Shown: positions 1 to 13,194 of the stretch, in pieces
Layout: the number at the start of each line of letters is the position of its first letter
Numbering within the stretch: position 1 is the stretch's first letter
Source of the DNA: Paraspadella gotoi
Lineage: Eukaryota > Chaetognatha
Assembly (NCBI GenBank): GCA_051294375.1
Contig: CM119264.1
Location: 17,062,278-17,126,277 of the forward strand
Length of the DNA: 64,000 nt
Direction of reading: 5' to 3'
Notes under the pieces: generated by a model
Database searches by the model: none
Seen by the model: the letters and a program-made list of their open reading frames with translations, nothing else
What the model was told of the DNA's origin: nothing
Translations under genes and position numbers: made by a program

Positions 1-950
1 AGAGAAACAAACGATGTAATGTAACTGTAATACTTAAATTTTGAATAACAAAAAAAATATAAAAATACAAAATAAAAAAGAAATAGAAAAAACAAAAAAA
101 CCAAAACGAAAAAAATCCTCGAAAGGATTCTCCGTTTCTCTCTTCAAATTTGGCGAAATCAAGAAAAATGGAGATGATCGCTGGCAAAAAAAAGAGGGAA
201 TCGCTCGTCGGCTAATTCCGTCGGACAATCTGCCCCCCGTCGTTTCTTTTCCGCTTCCTCTGTTCGAGAAGGCAACCGCTTCGAATCACTCGGATTACAT
301 CACTCCTTCGACTGTGGATATCACCCTTTCACGCTCCGTGTCACCTCGTCCTCCATTTGTCATTCGAGGCAGACCCTCGCCCCTCAGTGATCGCACCTTA
401 CCCCTCGCTCCTCATTCCTCAATGATCACCAATGGCCTCTCACGAAAATTGATTCGCCGGACCGACTTCTTCTATTGTCGATATCACGTGATTAAACAAT
501 TCTTTTCTTCTTTTTTTTTTGGAGATAGTATCATCGAAAATTAAATGGCGCATCCTTGTTTTTTTTTTACGTACCCGTTTTCAGCAAAACCAATTTTGAG
601 CATAAATACAATCGTATATGTTGGTTCGTATTCGGTTTCTCGTTTCTCATTTTAATCCCTCCTTTTATCTTAAAATTCATTTCGCGGCTTCCCGTATTTT
701 TAATTCTAATCCTGTCTTTTCTCAGTCTTCCTTATTTTCTTTCCTCCCAAACTCTTTGCTCTTCACTCCTTCTCTTTCTTTTCTTCGTCTCTCCGTTTGT
801 CTTTTGTTTTTCTTTATTTCGGTCTCCAGCGCCGATTTCCTCCCGTTCGCACGTCGCTTGCTCATTTGTTTCTCTCGAGAACAATGTCCCGATTTTTTTT
901 TCTCTCAGCCTCTTCTTTCTTTCTCTCTTTCTTCTTTCTGTTTCTATTTC

Positions 951-953
<3 letters not shown>
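1..953. other. No gene recognised; AT-rich with a GC-richer patch
   Basis: The first 180 bases are A-rich low complexity. A GC-richer stretch lies at about 190-480, and T/CT-rich DNA follows to the microsatellite at 954. A 167-codon open frame spans 41-544, but it starts in A-rich simple sequence and shows no recognisable domain, so I do not call it a gene. Confidence 0.6.
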
Positions 954-1038
<85 letters not shown>

Positions 1039-1044
1039 TCTCTT
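954..1044. repeat. (CT)n followed by (CA)n microsatellite
   Basis: About 68 bases of CT dinucleotides run directly into about nine CA units. This compound microsatellite produces serine/leucine-repeat shadow open frames on one strand and Arg-Glu repeats on the other; none is coding. Confidence 0.97.
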
Positions 1045-1522
1045 CGCCGGGCGACAATTTTTCTCTTTCTTATTGTTTTCCGGGTCTGCGCCTAGCATAT
1101 GAAGAGAATGATTTTCTATTCTTAAGTTTTCTATTTTTTTTCATCAAATTTTCTTTTTGTTTTCCGGTAATTTTAATTTATTGCAGCTGAGGATTTTCCC
1201 GCCAAGACTTGAGAGAGTGTTTTCTTCGCATACGTGCGAAGAAAATAGATTTCTAAATTTTTTTGCCAATGCCGACCGAAAATCATTGGAAAATTAGTGA
1301 TTTTTTAATGTTTTTTTTTTCTGTTTCTATCGCTGTGTAGTTAAGCTGCTAAAATCAATTTATTTTTTGTAACATGTCAATACGTCGTTAAAAGAGTTAA
1401 GAGTGATTCATGATTGGATGAATCGGAAAAAGAATTAAGGTTAATAAAAGTCGTGAAGAAAGTTCGCTGGGTTGGTGAAGCTTTATGTTCTCTCAGTTCT
1501 TAGCTCTTTTTCCATCTACATG

Positions 1523-1525
<3 letters not shown>

Positions 1526-1602
<77 letters not shown>
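1526..1602. repeat. (CT)n microsatellite
   Basis: About 38 uninterrupted CT units, followed by degenerate CT-rich DNA to about 1660. Confidence 0.97.
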
Positions 1603-1605
<3 letters not shown>

Positions 1606-1872
1606 CCCTCCATCTCCTACTTTATCTCATTCTCTCTCTCATTTGTCTGTCTCTCCTTTTCAATGCTATTCTTGCGTACGTTCCTGGGAAGTTAATGAAT
1701 GGCACTTAGTAATGTAAATAGCCGCCCCGAGCTAATGACTCGGACCGTCGCATACTTATGCAGTTTACTATGCCTTATGTCTGTGACTATTTTTCTTTCT
1801 ATTGGAAAAACTGATAAATCTTTTCTCTTAATGCAAGTCATTTTCCCGTATTTCATTGCTATTGCGTTTCAC

Positions 1873-2048
<176 letters not shown>

Positions 2049-2185
2049 GACATCCTCTCTCCCTACTTTCGCGCCGCCTAATTCCGCATTCAGTTCCCGG
2101 TCATAAACTTTAGTTTATCCCTCATTAGGTTTGACATCGACGGCTTTTGACGGTCGAAGATTTTGATTGATTCAATCGTTAAACC

Positions 2186-2353
2186 TCAGTGGGGAATCCA
2201 GACTAAGAGAGGCGAGGCCTGGCGACGGAACTCGATGCCATCGAACAGTGTCGCCGCCGCCGCCGCCGCCGCCGCTGCCGACGCGATGAATTTCTCGTAG
2301 ACGAATTTAGTGTCGTCGCCAAAGGGGAAAAAATCCTCCCCAAATAAAGTCAT
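2186..2353 (-). CDS. Possible small exon or ORF with polyalanine run, unassigned
   Basis: On the minus strand an ATG at 2353 opens a 55-codon frame ending at TGA (2186-2188). The residues are mixed and protein-like (it begins MTLFGEDFFPFGDDTKFVYE), then come about nine alanines encoded by a (GCG)n run, then a tail ending LLVWIPH. Many codons outside the repeat end in G or C, as in the small heat shock protein exons further right. The frame stays open upstream, but only as Arg-Glu translation of the GA tract, so the ATG just downstream is the natural start. I recognise no family. A GT follows the stop closely (CTGAG-GTTTAA), so it could be a terminal coding exon, part of a mis-framed one, or chance. 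No splice partner was found. Confidence 0.28.
   Translation of the reverse strand: MTLFGEDFFPFGDDTKFVYEKFIASAAAAAAAAATLFDGIEFRRQASPLLVWIPH
2254..2275. repeat. (CCG)n trinucleotide run
   Basis: Seven to eight CCG units, read as polyalanine (GCG codons) on the minus strand within the possible exon. Confidence 0.9.
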
Positions 2354-2362
2354 TGTAAATTG

Positions 2363-3800
<1,438 letters not shown>

Positions 3801-3812
3801 AAAGAGAAAAAA

Positions 3813-3854
3813 AGGAACGAAAGAACGAAAGAACGAAAGAGCGAAAGAACGATA
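3813..3854. repeat. GAAC/GAAA tetranucleotide repeat
   Basis: Alternating GAAC and GAAA units, repeated about five times with one GAGC variant. Confidence 0.85.
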
Positions 3855-4523
3855 ATTGAAAGAAAATAAAAATGGCCGAGGGGAAATAAAAAATTCCTAT
3901 GAACACACGAAGGAAGGAAAAAAGGTAAAAAAAGAATAAAGCGGAAGAAAGTAAATAAAATTGACTTTTCTGTCACAGATAAAAAAAAGTTCTTGTTTCT
4001 ATCAAAAAAACTGATAATAAACGACTGGTTAAATTGATTTTGAAGATAGAGACACATAATTTTTTAACGTTATGTAAAATGCGTTATGTAAAATCCGGGA
4101 ACTAGTATAGCATCAAAGAACCCTAAAAAATTAAACATAAAAACTGTGCATCGCCTCGACAAAAGCTCGAGAAAAAGAAAAAGAGAAAGAAAGACTTAGT
4201 TTTAGTCGTGATTTAGATTAGATTTAGATTTAGTCGTGGAAAGCCAAAACGAGACAAAAACGTAATAAAAGGAAAAAAATGATACTTTAAGGAATGAAAT
4301 GGAAAATATGATTGTCTGGTTGTTGAAGCAATCAATAGAAACGGACGAAATGCTCCGTCGCAATGCGAACAACGACGGAAAGAGAAAAAAATATTCGGGG
4401 GAAAATAAATTAAGGAAAAAACGTAATGTGCTGGAGTTTGAGACGAGATTAACTCGAAAATACCTTCGACTCGGGAAGAGGAATCATCCTGTCAACTCAC
4501 CGTTGAGGAAAAAAAGGTAAGGC

Positions 4524-4940
4524 AACGGAAGGCGAAGTGAGGCGAGGTGAAGTGAGCCCAAGATGGGTCAGGTAAGGTGAAGTGGGGCAATGTGAGGTTA
4601 AGAGAGGAGATCTAAGCTGAAGTGAGGAAAAGTACCGTAAGTTGATCAACAAAAGGAAGATGAAGTCAGATATTGTGAAATAAAGCAAGAGTTAAAAATA
4701 GATAAAGGCAGCAAAAAAAAGCAAAGAGAAGTGGACAGTAAAAAGAAAAGTGAAGAATAGAGAAGTGATTTCAAGTGAAGTGAATTGAGGTGAACTGATG
4801 CAAACAAAGTTTGGCTATTAGTTATAGCCTGGTGTGCTGAAGAGAGGCAAATAGAGGTGATGTGTCGGAAGGTAGAGTGACGTGAAGTGAAGTTAAGTGA
4901 AGTGCGATGAAGTGATATGAAGTGAGACAAAGTGACTAAA
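4524..4940. repeat. Degenerate purine-rich (AAGTG-like) repeat field
   Basis: Roughly 400 bases dominated by GTGAAG, GTGAGG and AAGTGAAGTG units of irregular spacing; it looks like an old, diverged pentamer or hexamer array. The opposite-strand open frames (4497-4951) are translations of this repeat. Confidence 0.65.
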
Positions 4941-6385
4941 ACCACGACCACGACCTATCTACAATTTGTAATAATCGTAAGAAAACCTTTATCTCCAAGA
5001 TCTATACAATGAAAAATACTGTTCTTCAGAAACTTGTTCCGTTTTTTAAAACGTAAGACCGATTTTTAATTGTTTACATTGTTTACATTAAATAATTTGA
5101 TTTAACTGTTTTTTTTTCTTTCTATTTTATTATGTTTTTCTTTTTCTCAGACTTAGTCTATGTTTGTTTGTTGATGATGATTGTACTGTATTTGAATAAA
5201 ATCGCATACTCGGGTCACAAGTCGTATCGAAAAAGATGATGACGGTGAGTGGAAGAAACCTGGTCTGGCAAATTGGCTGTTCTACATAAAAAGTAAGTCT
5301 TATTCCTAACAAGTTTACCATTCTATGTAGATAATGTTTTTAAGTCAGTTACCCTTCTTTCTACGTTTCTAGCGATGGCGACCCAGAAATTTTTTTCAAC
5401 TTTTATATCTAATGCGATTTGTTATTCCACATAAAATCTCCGAAGCAAGATTATTTTTAAACTCGCCCACGGTTTTTTTTGCCTCGGTTTCAGGTAAGAC
5501 ACCTTGGCTGTAGGTAAGGCTCCTCTCGAATCGAATTCCATCCACGCTTTGTTGGCTCATTACCATACCCGGCGAGAAAGGAGCGTCGGGCAAGAAAGTG
5601 TGGGTTGCCTGGGGATGGAGATTTCGCCGAGGGAAGACTTCGGATCGAAGGATGAAGAAAAAGAAATAAAAAGTGGAAATATATGTGGCGATACCCGAAG
5701 GGTTATAGCCGAGTCGTCGAAAGAGGGAATGGAAATGCTTCATAAACAAGTTTGAAATCGTCCTTGACGTCGTCATTCTTGTTTCCGTCTCCTTTTTTTC
5801 CCCCTTCTTTCCTCCGAAACATTTCCTTTGTGGCGACGGTCGTCGTCGCCATGCTGTTTGAGATGCGGTTGCCGCGTCTTGTTCGCATCGGCGTCGAGTG
5901 TTTTGTCCTGCATTGTGGAGGCGTTCGGGGCCATCAGAGGCGAAGCGATTCCGGATGAGGCCTCCATCGTCGTCGGGGAATCGTTTTCATTCCGCGTTGT
6001 ACAAGTTTCCTCTTGCTCCACTTTTTCCTCCTATTTTCCGATTCTATCTCTCTTCTCTTTCTTTCCCTTACTTTGTCCTTTCTTCCTCACTTTTCTCTAC
6101 TCCTCTTTTTATCCTTCACTCTTCTCCTCTTCTTATCTTCCTCCTTATCTTTTTTTCTTCTCTTCATTGACTCCTTTGAGGGTGTCTTCCCTCTTATATT
6201 TACCGGCGAAGTTACTTCTCTTCCCATGTTTTTTTTCCCTTGTAAGTACGTTAGTACATTAACCTTGAATTCGACAGATCATTTTCTCTCTCTATTTCCT
6301 ATCCATTTAACTCCATTTACGTACCAACAGACTCCACCGCTTCATCCAAACATTGCTTAAAACCTGCTCCCCCTCATCGTCCACT

Positions 6386-6417
6386 CCCCAATCCCCAATC
6401 CCCAATCCCCAATCCCC
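6386..6417 (-). repeat. (CCCCAAT)5 array, G-quadruplex-forming on the minus strand
   Basis: Five C4 tracts spaced exactly seven bases apart (starts 6386, 6393, 6400, 6407, 6414). The minus strand reads GGGGATT repeats, which meet the four-G-tract, short-loop criterion for an intramolecular G-quadruplex. The array is retained in degraded form in the second A copy, and an independent four-tract array lies at 50310. Confidence 0.88.
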
Positions 6418-6668
6418 GTTTAAGTTCGTCAATCCACCTCTTCTCTTCTGAATCCGTTGCTTCTCTCGGCTTAGCATTGAAGTTGGCGCGGATTCATGCA
6501 AGGGCGGACTCGGCGCAGCTGCGACCGGCTTTTTCAGTTTGTTTTTCGTGGCGCTGTTGCCGAGTTCAGTCAACCCTCGACTTCGAATAAATCGAATTTA
6601 TAAATATAATAATTCCTGGGTCTCCGCAAGTCGTTTTTAATTTTATTTTGAATCCCACGCAAATTTAA

Positions 6669-6808
6669 CAACGAACGAACAAACTAACGAACGAATGAAG
6701 AATTGAATGAGTTAAGGAATGAATGAATGAATGATTGATTGATTGAATGAATGAGTGAATTAATGAATGAATGAACGAAAGTACAAATGAACAAACGAGA
6801 GAACGAAC
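6669..6808. repeat. GAAC/GAAT tetranucleotide field
   Basis: Irregular runs of AACG, AATG, GATT and GAAT units over about 140 bases. The field is also present, partly scrambled, in the second A copy near 23375-23500. Confidence 0.85.
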
Positions 6809-6908
6809 GATGGCATTTCCACTGTTTATCGAGACAGAAGAGATTGTGGCTCGTTGGAGAAACTAATTAACGGACCACAGCATAAATAAATAATACGTCT
6901 TAGTTCTG

Positions 6909-7011
6909 GAGAGAGAGAGAGAGTGAGAGAGTGAGAGGAGAGAAAAAGAGGAAGAGAGAGGGATAAAGAAAGAGAAAGATTAGAGAAAAAGAGAGAGAGA
7001 GAGTGGAGAGA

Positions 7012-7057
<46 letters not shown>

Positions 7058-7160
7058 GATAGAGAGAAAGGAGAGATGAGAGAGAGAGAGATAGAGAGAA
7101 AAATAGATCTAGACAGACAGAGAGAGAGAGAGAGATAGAGAGAGAGAGAGATGAGAGAGA
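6909..7160. repeat. (GA)n-rich tract, interrupted
   Basis: About 250 bases of GA repeat with AA, GG, TG and GATA interruptions. The shadow frames are Ser-Leu repeats on the minus strand. Confidence 0.95.
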
Positions 7161-7667
7161 CCATGACCATTTTTCTCACACTTGGACGTCGAAAAAAATA
7201 ATCCTCGTTTTAGTTTTATTCGTTTTATCCCTTTTTTAATTTGGTTCTGCTTTTTAAATCCAATTCGTAAAAAATTGAAAAGTTGAAAAACTACGATACA
7301 TCCGTGAAAATATTTCACAAAAGATTTACAGATGAAAAACTAGACAGGAATGACAGTAAGATGGGCGCAGGAATCTTGAAAAAATAATAGGGTGACTTAA
7401 AAAACTAAAAGGGGAAAAAAACTTTAAAGTAACAAAACGTAAAAAAAAAATAAATAAAAAGGAAAGAAAAGGGAAACTTTTAATTAAAAAAAAAAAAAAA
7501 CAGCAAAAAGAGAGTAAGAGACAGAAAGTGCGAGAAACAAATTTTCGGAGTAGGACAGAGAAAAAATCTCCTGATAGGAATATAAAAGGAAATAGACAGA
7601 CTCGCTAAAAAAAAGGGAAAAAAGAAAAAAAATTCGTCACAAGAATAAAAAATTCATGGCGCAGTGG

Positions 7668-7672
<5 letters not shown>
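7161..7672. other. No gene recognised; A-rich DNA
   Basis: The A-rich end of segment A, with poly(A) runs near 7441-7500 and no exon-like signal. Confidence 0.6.

Positions 7673-7706
<34 letters not shown>
7673..7706. repeat. (GA)n at the A-B junction
   Basis: About 17 GA units separate segment A from segment B, which starts at AAGACGGCGCTCCC. The inverted B copy ends at this same sequence (39481-39493) but is joined there to unrelated DNA. The GA tract is therefore a rearrangement junction, biological or assembly-made. Confidence 0.85.
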
Positions 7707-7709
<3 letters not shown>

Positions 7710-8392
7710 CGGCGCTCCCTCTCTAACTTCTTCCGTCTCAATTCCCTCGCATTTTCTCTCCGACCTACATCATACTCATTTAGTTGGCCGAGATTCGCCA
7801 CGTCTCAATTCTCCGGACCCTTGACTCGAGGGCGGGAAAGGGGTCGACCTTTCATGCGATCGCGCCCGACGAGTCGTTCATGTTGATTTATTTGTTTTCC
7901 TTTGAATTTCTCCGTAATACGATTATCGACGTTAGACCGGTCGACGGATACGGCACCACCGAAACGAGAGAGAGAGGAAGGTTTGAAAGACTTGTCGAGG
8001 TTACGACGATACGTCAGCAGGTCAGGAATTGACGAACTAATCCATAATGACGACGAGGACTCGTGATAACGAATATTTAGAGGGTCGACGCTAAATTTGC
8101 GGGGATCACGTGACGCGAGCGTGGACGACCCGGACGGCGAGGGATGGCAAGCGATGGCAAGCGATGGCACAAGCCGATGGCAAGCAATACAACGAGGGAA
8201 AAAGTAGGACAACGATGCCGATCGAGAAGACGTTACGCGGTCACTCGTCGCATAAACACAAAGAGAAAGGGGGCTTCGTGTTTTTGGTCGGCAACGTCAT
8301 CGTTCATTGATGTCATGAGTGCAAAGTCCTACCTCGAGTTTTCTCTCCCTCTCCGCTGTCTTCACAACTTGGATCTCCGACCCTTTAAAAAA

Positions 8393-8493
8393 ACGACGAC
8401 GATGATGGACGACGACGACGACGACTGATAACGACGACGACGAACGACGACGGACGACGAGACGCCGACGGCGACGACGACGACGAGACGACT
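8393..8493. repeat. (GAC)n trinucleotide field, imperfect
   Basis: Interrupted GAC/GACG units in the forward B copy. The inverted copy at 38714-38816 is nearly pure, so the two copies differ strongly at this locus. Confidence 0.92.
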
Positions 8494-8943
8494 AGAATAA
8501 TGCGATGGGATCTGTCGCGAAACTAATTTTTATGAAGTTAAAACTTAATGATAGATTTATTCATTTTTTTGTCTTTCGCGATCTTTTGTTTTAGTTAAGC
8601 GCGTCTACTTCCGAATTTATGTATATTTCACACCTTGTTGAAGTTTTCCAATATCCCTTATTTTTATAGACTGTCCTTTTTTTTCGATAGCTATTTTTTC
8701 TCTTGTCACGTGGTGACACAATCAGTCCGTGATTACATTTTTTTCATGATTCAACGCTGGTGATTCCATGTTTAAAAAAGATGTAATAGAAAACATTCAA
8801 ATTTTCTTATCTATTTCATCTTTTTTTTTTACGTCATCAATTGCAGTCGAAGCGGTTTTTTTTTTTTCAGCGAGATAGAGATGATGATGTTTATGCGAAA
8901 AACATTTGGAAGATGTCGAAAGGTGTTTTGAGTGTTTGGGAAG

Positions 8944-8946
<3 letters not shown>

Positions 8947-9029
<83 letters not shown>
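8947..9029. repeat. (GA)n microsatellite
   Basis: About 80 bases of GA with two GG interruptions. The counterpart in the inverted copy is the shorter CT tract at 38207-38250. Confidence 0.95.
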
Positions 9030-9743
9030 GATATTTGCACTTTTATGTCCAAAATGACCAATTAACACTTAACAAATAAAAGATCATTAAAGAGCGGCTA
9101 ATGAATATGTACATAACACAGTTTATATTAAGGTTGTCTATGAATAGATTACAAATATTGCCATAAATTATTCATGGAGTTGGAAAAAGTTTTCCCATTA
9201 CTGTTCGTAATAGTTTATATGTTTCCATTTTGACAAAATAGGTTTAATGTGTTGGTTTTCATTGTCAAGACTTGACATTCTTCGCGTGTTCAGGAATTGA
9301 TCTTTTGAAGTTTTTACAGCACCTAACAACGCAAAAGAGAGAAAAATATACAATTTATTAATAATATGTTTGTTTTGTTTTTCCTGTTTCAAACAAACCT
9401 TTTTCTTCAAATTTTAAGCGTTTTATTTGTTATGAGAGGTAAAATTTTTGCATAACCATGTTTGCTCGAGTTTTTATCAAAATATTTTTCGAGAATGGAG
9501 AGAAAGCGATTATTCTTTTAGAAAAAATATGACTACTAAACGAAGTTAACTCTAATCTTTTTGTTAATTAATATTGTTAATTTCTATGCTCGCCAGAATT
9601 CAATATATATGAAAATTACACGTCGAATGAATAAAAAGGACTTAGTTATTTTACCAACGTAATTCTGTCCACGTGCTGTCGCAATTGTTTCGTCATTTGG
9701 ATATTTATTAAAAATCGCTATTCCTAAAGGAGATTTACCGCTA

Positions 9744-9819
9744 GTCTCTCTCTCTCTCTCTCTCTCTCGTCTCTCTCTTCTCTCCTTCTCTCTCTTCTCT
9801 CTCTCTCTTCTCTTCTCTT
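9744..9819. repeat. (CT)n microsatellite, interrupted
   Basis: CT repeat with TT/TC interruptions. The counterpart in the inverted copy is at 37458-37502. Confidence 0.94.
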
Positions 9820-10290
9820 CTCACTCTCCCCCCGCTTTCCGTTTTATTTTTAATCCCGGATCTTTTTTTCCTCCTATTCTGAGTTTTTCTTCCCCATTTA
9901 ATTTGATTTCTTCCCAAAGAATTCATTTCTTTTTGTTCGTGCTTAATTGGTTTCCCGCATTTTGCTTTTTTTTTTTCTCTCTCTACGAGAAAAGCACGTT
10001 TTAAGTTGAAGGCGCCGTAGATTTTCTTTTTTTCGCTTGTTGACTTCATTTTCACGTTTGATTGAGTTTCTTTCTTGTCAAAATTCACATATTAAAAAAT
10101 TTCGAACATTTCTACTTTATAACGACATCTCAATCAGGGGATCTCGGTCTTTTCTCTTATTAAAAGTTCAACTCCTCTAATATTTTCTCTGGATGAATAA
10201 ACGAGACTTGTGAATGAAGAGTCTTGATTGAAACTTGCGGGGACCTGCTATGGTCATTATCTTGTAAGATGTGGATGGAGCCTTAAACCA
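9820..10290. other. No gene recognised
   Basis: T-rich DNA with short minus-strand Lys/Arg-rich open frames that translate GA-rich sequence. No splice or domain evidence. Confidence 0.55.
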
Positions 10291-10373
10291 CCAAAGCCTG
10301 TCCAATCAGGCGCAAGATAGCTTATTTATTTAAATGAAATGGTAATTTTTATATTGGTTGTACCAATTTTCAT
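10291..10373 (+). repeat. Dispersed repeat, copy a
   Basis: About 80 bases containing AAAGCCTGTCCAA, then CAAGATAGCTTATTTATT, then TTGGTTGTACCAA (a short palindrome). The same unit recurs at 12550-12630 and, in the inverted B copy, at 34694-34775 and 36917-36994. The last part alone occurs at 52251-52271. It is probably a fragment of an interspersed non-coding element. Confidence 0.75.
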
Positions 10374-10652
10374 TTTTTTTACTGAAAATGTGAGGCCTTC
10401 CAAAAAAAACATTGCATAATGTATCTTGAATGTGATCCCGTTTCCCGTGAGAATATATCAGTATGAGAGTGCTTTTCCGTGCAGAATCTACATAACAATT
10501 TTTTAAACATTTTACCGCTTAAAATTGGACCCAATGATGGATTGTTTCAGCAATTCATGACTAAATATTTTTTTTAAAAATTCATCGGTTTTAGAACTGT
10601 CATTAAATTTTTAAAGATTTACATCTCATTACATATATAGTATGTACCCTAA

Positions 10653-10676
10653 GTCCACTGAAGATGACATTAAAAG
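10653..10676 (+). other. Hammerhead-like CTGAAGATGACAT motif, degenerate
   Basis: CCACTGAAGATGACATTAAAAG matches the first half of a motif whose fuller copies read CTGANGA-N-GAC..GTC-GAAA (51569-51607, 52513-52551 and 32395-32430). The closing GTCGAAA half is not preserved here. The inverted-copy counterpart is at 36598-36640. Confidence 0.4.
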
Positions 10677-11438
10677 TTGTTATATTCACATTATCGGGAA
10701 AATAACGTTTCTGTTTTTTTTTTTTTTTACTTTCCGAACATTCTTTATACGTATCATTTGAAAACCGAAGAACATTAATATTAAATCGCATCCGTAACGG
10801 ATTTTCTTATCTTTTCTCTGCTCTTCGTCCGCTCTTCGTCGACAATTGTCTTGTTGTCGGCACCTCAGCTGCAACTCAAACTCGTCTTTTCCGCGATTCC
10901 ATTTGAATCTAGTTTGTCGATGCCTACGATAGAGAGACAATTAGAGCAACGCGAGAGAGTCGCGCCGTGAATTCTGTGATCACCTGATATTTCTTTCCAG
11001 TCACTTTGTTTTTATTTCGGGTATTATAAAGCTTGAAAAAGAGTATGTAATAAAATCTCGAGACCTCGGGCGCGGTCGTTGATGTGGCAGAGTCGTTTAG
11101 GGAGTTATTGAGCTAAATATGAGAACAAAACAGATTAAAAAATAGCAAAAATCACAATCGTTATTGAAATGTGTGAAATGGTCGTCATCGTAGTTTTTGA
11201 ATTTCTCTCCATTATTTAAAAATTATATTTATTCACTGATAAGTTTTTTTCATTGTTTAAATCATTACGTCTGATTATTACATCTGACTCCCAACTCTCT
11301 CTCTCCGCTTCTCGCTCCTTCGTCAGTCGTCACGCCCTTTTCCCTTTTATTTGACTTCACACTCAAAATGCATTCGGATTTTCGTGACTTTTTCCGTCCC
11401 AATTTTCCTTCGAGGGCGAAAACGTCTTCTCACGGATT

Positions 11439-11497
11439 CTCTCTCTCTCTCTCTCTTATCTCTCTCTCTCTTCTCTCTCTCTTCCTCTCTCTCTCTT
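11439..11497. repeat. (CT)n microsatellite
   Basis: Interrupted CT tract. The counterpart in the inverted copy (35781-35883, about 100 bases of pure GA) is clearly longer. Confidence 0.93.
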
Positions 11498-12549
11498 CCG
11501 TTCTCATTCAGGTCACCGGATCTCGAAAGACATTCTCGTCTCCCAGGCGCGCGCTTTTTTCGACGCGCAAGTCGCACGTCGTGGGACACGCGCCTGCGGA
11601 CTCGGCCTTGTTGAGTTTAAGAGGTCGATTCACTGCACCATTGGCAATCATTAAATATTATCAATAAGTGAAAAGATTTAATACTATTTACATTTGCTTA
11701 GAGAGTCAAATCGATGTTCGTTAAATTTGTGTGTCGATTAAATCCGGAAAACCTAAGTTAAAACCTTGCATCCAATGATTTTTATGATTAACTGTTACAA
11801 CAAAAACGATGAACTCGTATTTAATTAAACCAATATAGATTCTTCTTAGCGGGTTGATTAATTTTATTCATACACGTCTCGATATCAACACAGATACCGT
11901 TTCTTCAAAATAATAATCTTGTGACAATTTTAAACGTAAAAACAACTTACGGCATGAATTTTTTTTATAATTTGATTCTAAGTCCGCATTCCTTTGCACT
12001 TTTATTGTCTCATGCCTTGCACACAGCCGCCACAGACCATACATTTCTTGACCACCGCGTAGCTTCGATCTCGTTCTAAGAAACCACTGCGGCGTGGCTT
12101 TGAAATTTTGGAGAGAGGTGAGAGAGAGGAACTATTCTCTTTCTCCTGTGTTGCCGGTTTTTTTTATTTTTTGTTTTCCCTTTTTATATTCCTTTTTTTA
12201 TGACTTCCTCGTTTGCGCTTTAACGGCTCACATTTCTTACCTTATTTTGCTCTCCAGATACGTGTCAAAGGTTCAGCGAGCGGGGAGATTCACCACCTCA
12301 GCTTCGTACTGCTACGTATTACGCGAGGCGAGCGAAGCGCAATCGATTCACGCGATGTTGAGAATTGTAAATAAGAAAAAAAGTTGAACACGTTGACGGA
12401 AAAAAAAGGGATGAAGTGAAATGACGTTATTCTTACATTTCTTTATCTTTTTGTAATTAAAAAAATGTTTATTGTTTTGAATGAAATGGAAATATTTAAA
12501 TTGTATTAAAAAAATATATGCTATTCATTTTAAATATAAGAAAAAAACC

Positions 12550-12630
12550 TAGCAAAAGCAGTCCAAAGTCAGGGCAAGATAGCTTATTTATTAAGATGAA
12601 TGGATTTAATTTGCGTTGTACAATTTTTTG
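12550..12630 (+). repeat. Dispersed repeat, copy b
   Basis: Same unit as 10291-10373: a gtCCAAAGTCAGG variant, then CAAGATAGCTTATTTATT, then a decayed TTGCGTTGTACAA. Same orientation as copy a. Confidence 0.7.
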
Positions 12631-13194
12631 TAATATAAAAAGTTTTTCAATTTATTATTTAAATTCTTAAAGGACGCCCCTTTTTAAATATAAAAAATAT
12701 TATACCAAGTAGAGAAAAACAATTAACAATACTTAATATTATTAACAAACGTTGATAGGTTATTGAATACATTTGGTTATGTGTTTAATTATATGTATTT
12801 TGTAAATTCTTAAGGATTTTACGCGAACATTCTTCTTACATATGTTCAAGCTAAACAACGACTAATTTAGAGAAGTTGCTAACAAGGGCAATTTTCTTAT
12901 TGTTTCAAAAGAAAGGAATAGATTACCAAATCTACCTGCCAATTCTTCACTTAGTCAAACCCAACGCCACTTTTGACGTGTAGGACGAGGGAAATCGGCG
13001 CAACGACATTGGTCGACGGTCACAAAATTTGCCCAAGTCCGATTTTGGATTTTGATTTGAAAAAAAATGCGGGTAATCCGGACGTGGGACTGAAATGCCA
13101 ACTCGAAAAGACCGAGATCGAAGAAAAAAAAATGACGTGAGGAAATCTGATTCGACAATTGAAAAATCAATAAATTTATCGTTTAGTTCTGTTT

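Larger units (their letters stand above)
5232..7706 (+). repeat. Segment A, copy 1 of a large duplication
   Basis: This segment recurs in the same orientation at 22041 to about 24480. Shared landmarks in order are CTGTTCTAC with TTCCTAA..CAAGTTTACCATTCTAT, the AGGCTCCTC block, the CGATACCCGAAG block, GTTAGTACATTAACC, the CCCCAAT array, the GAATGAATG field and the GA-rich tract. Copy 1 looks clean; copy 2 carries many single-base indels. It ends in a GA tract at 7673-7706 that joins segment B. No gene is supported here. The GC-richer parts (5500-5960 and 6440-6570) have short open frames on both strands but no recognisable product, and the indels of copy 2 break those frames. Confidence 0.88.

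Noticed and set aside
41-544. 167-codon plus-strand open frame
   Set aside because: It starts in A-rich simple sequence and has no recognisable domain, splice signal or coding-like codon bias along its length.
5396-5776. 126-codon minus-strand frame in segment A
   Set aside because: It is disrupted by indels in the second A copy and has no recognisable domain; low confidence either way.
6386-6417. Telomeric repeat
   Set aside because: Only five units, interstitial, and duplicated with segment A; a G-rich microsatellite is the simpler explanation.
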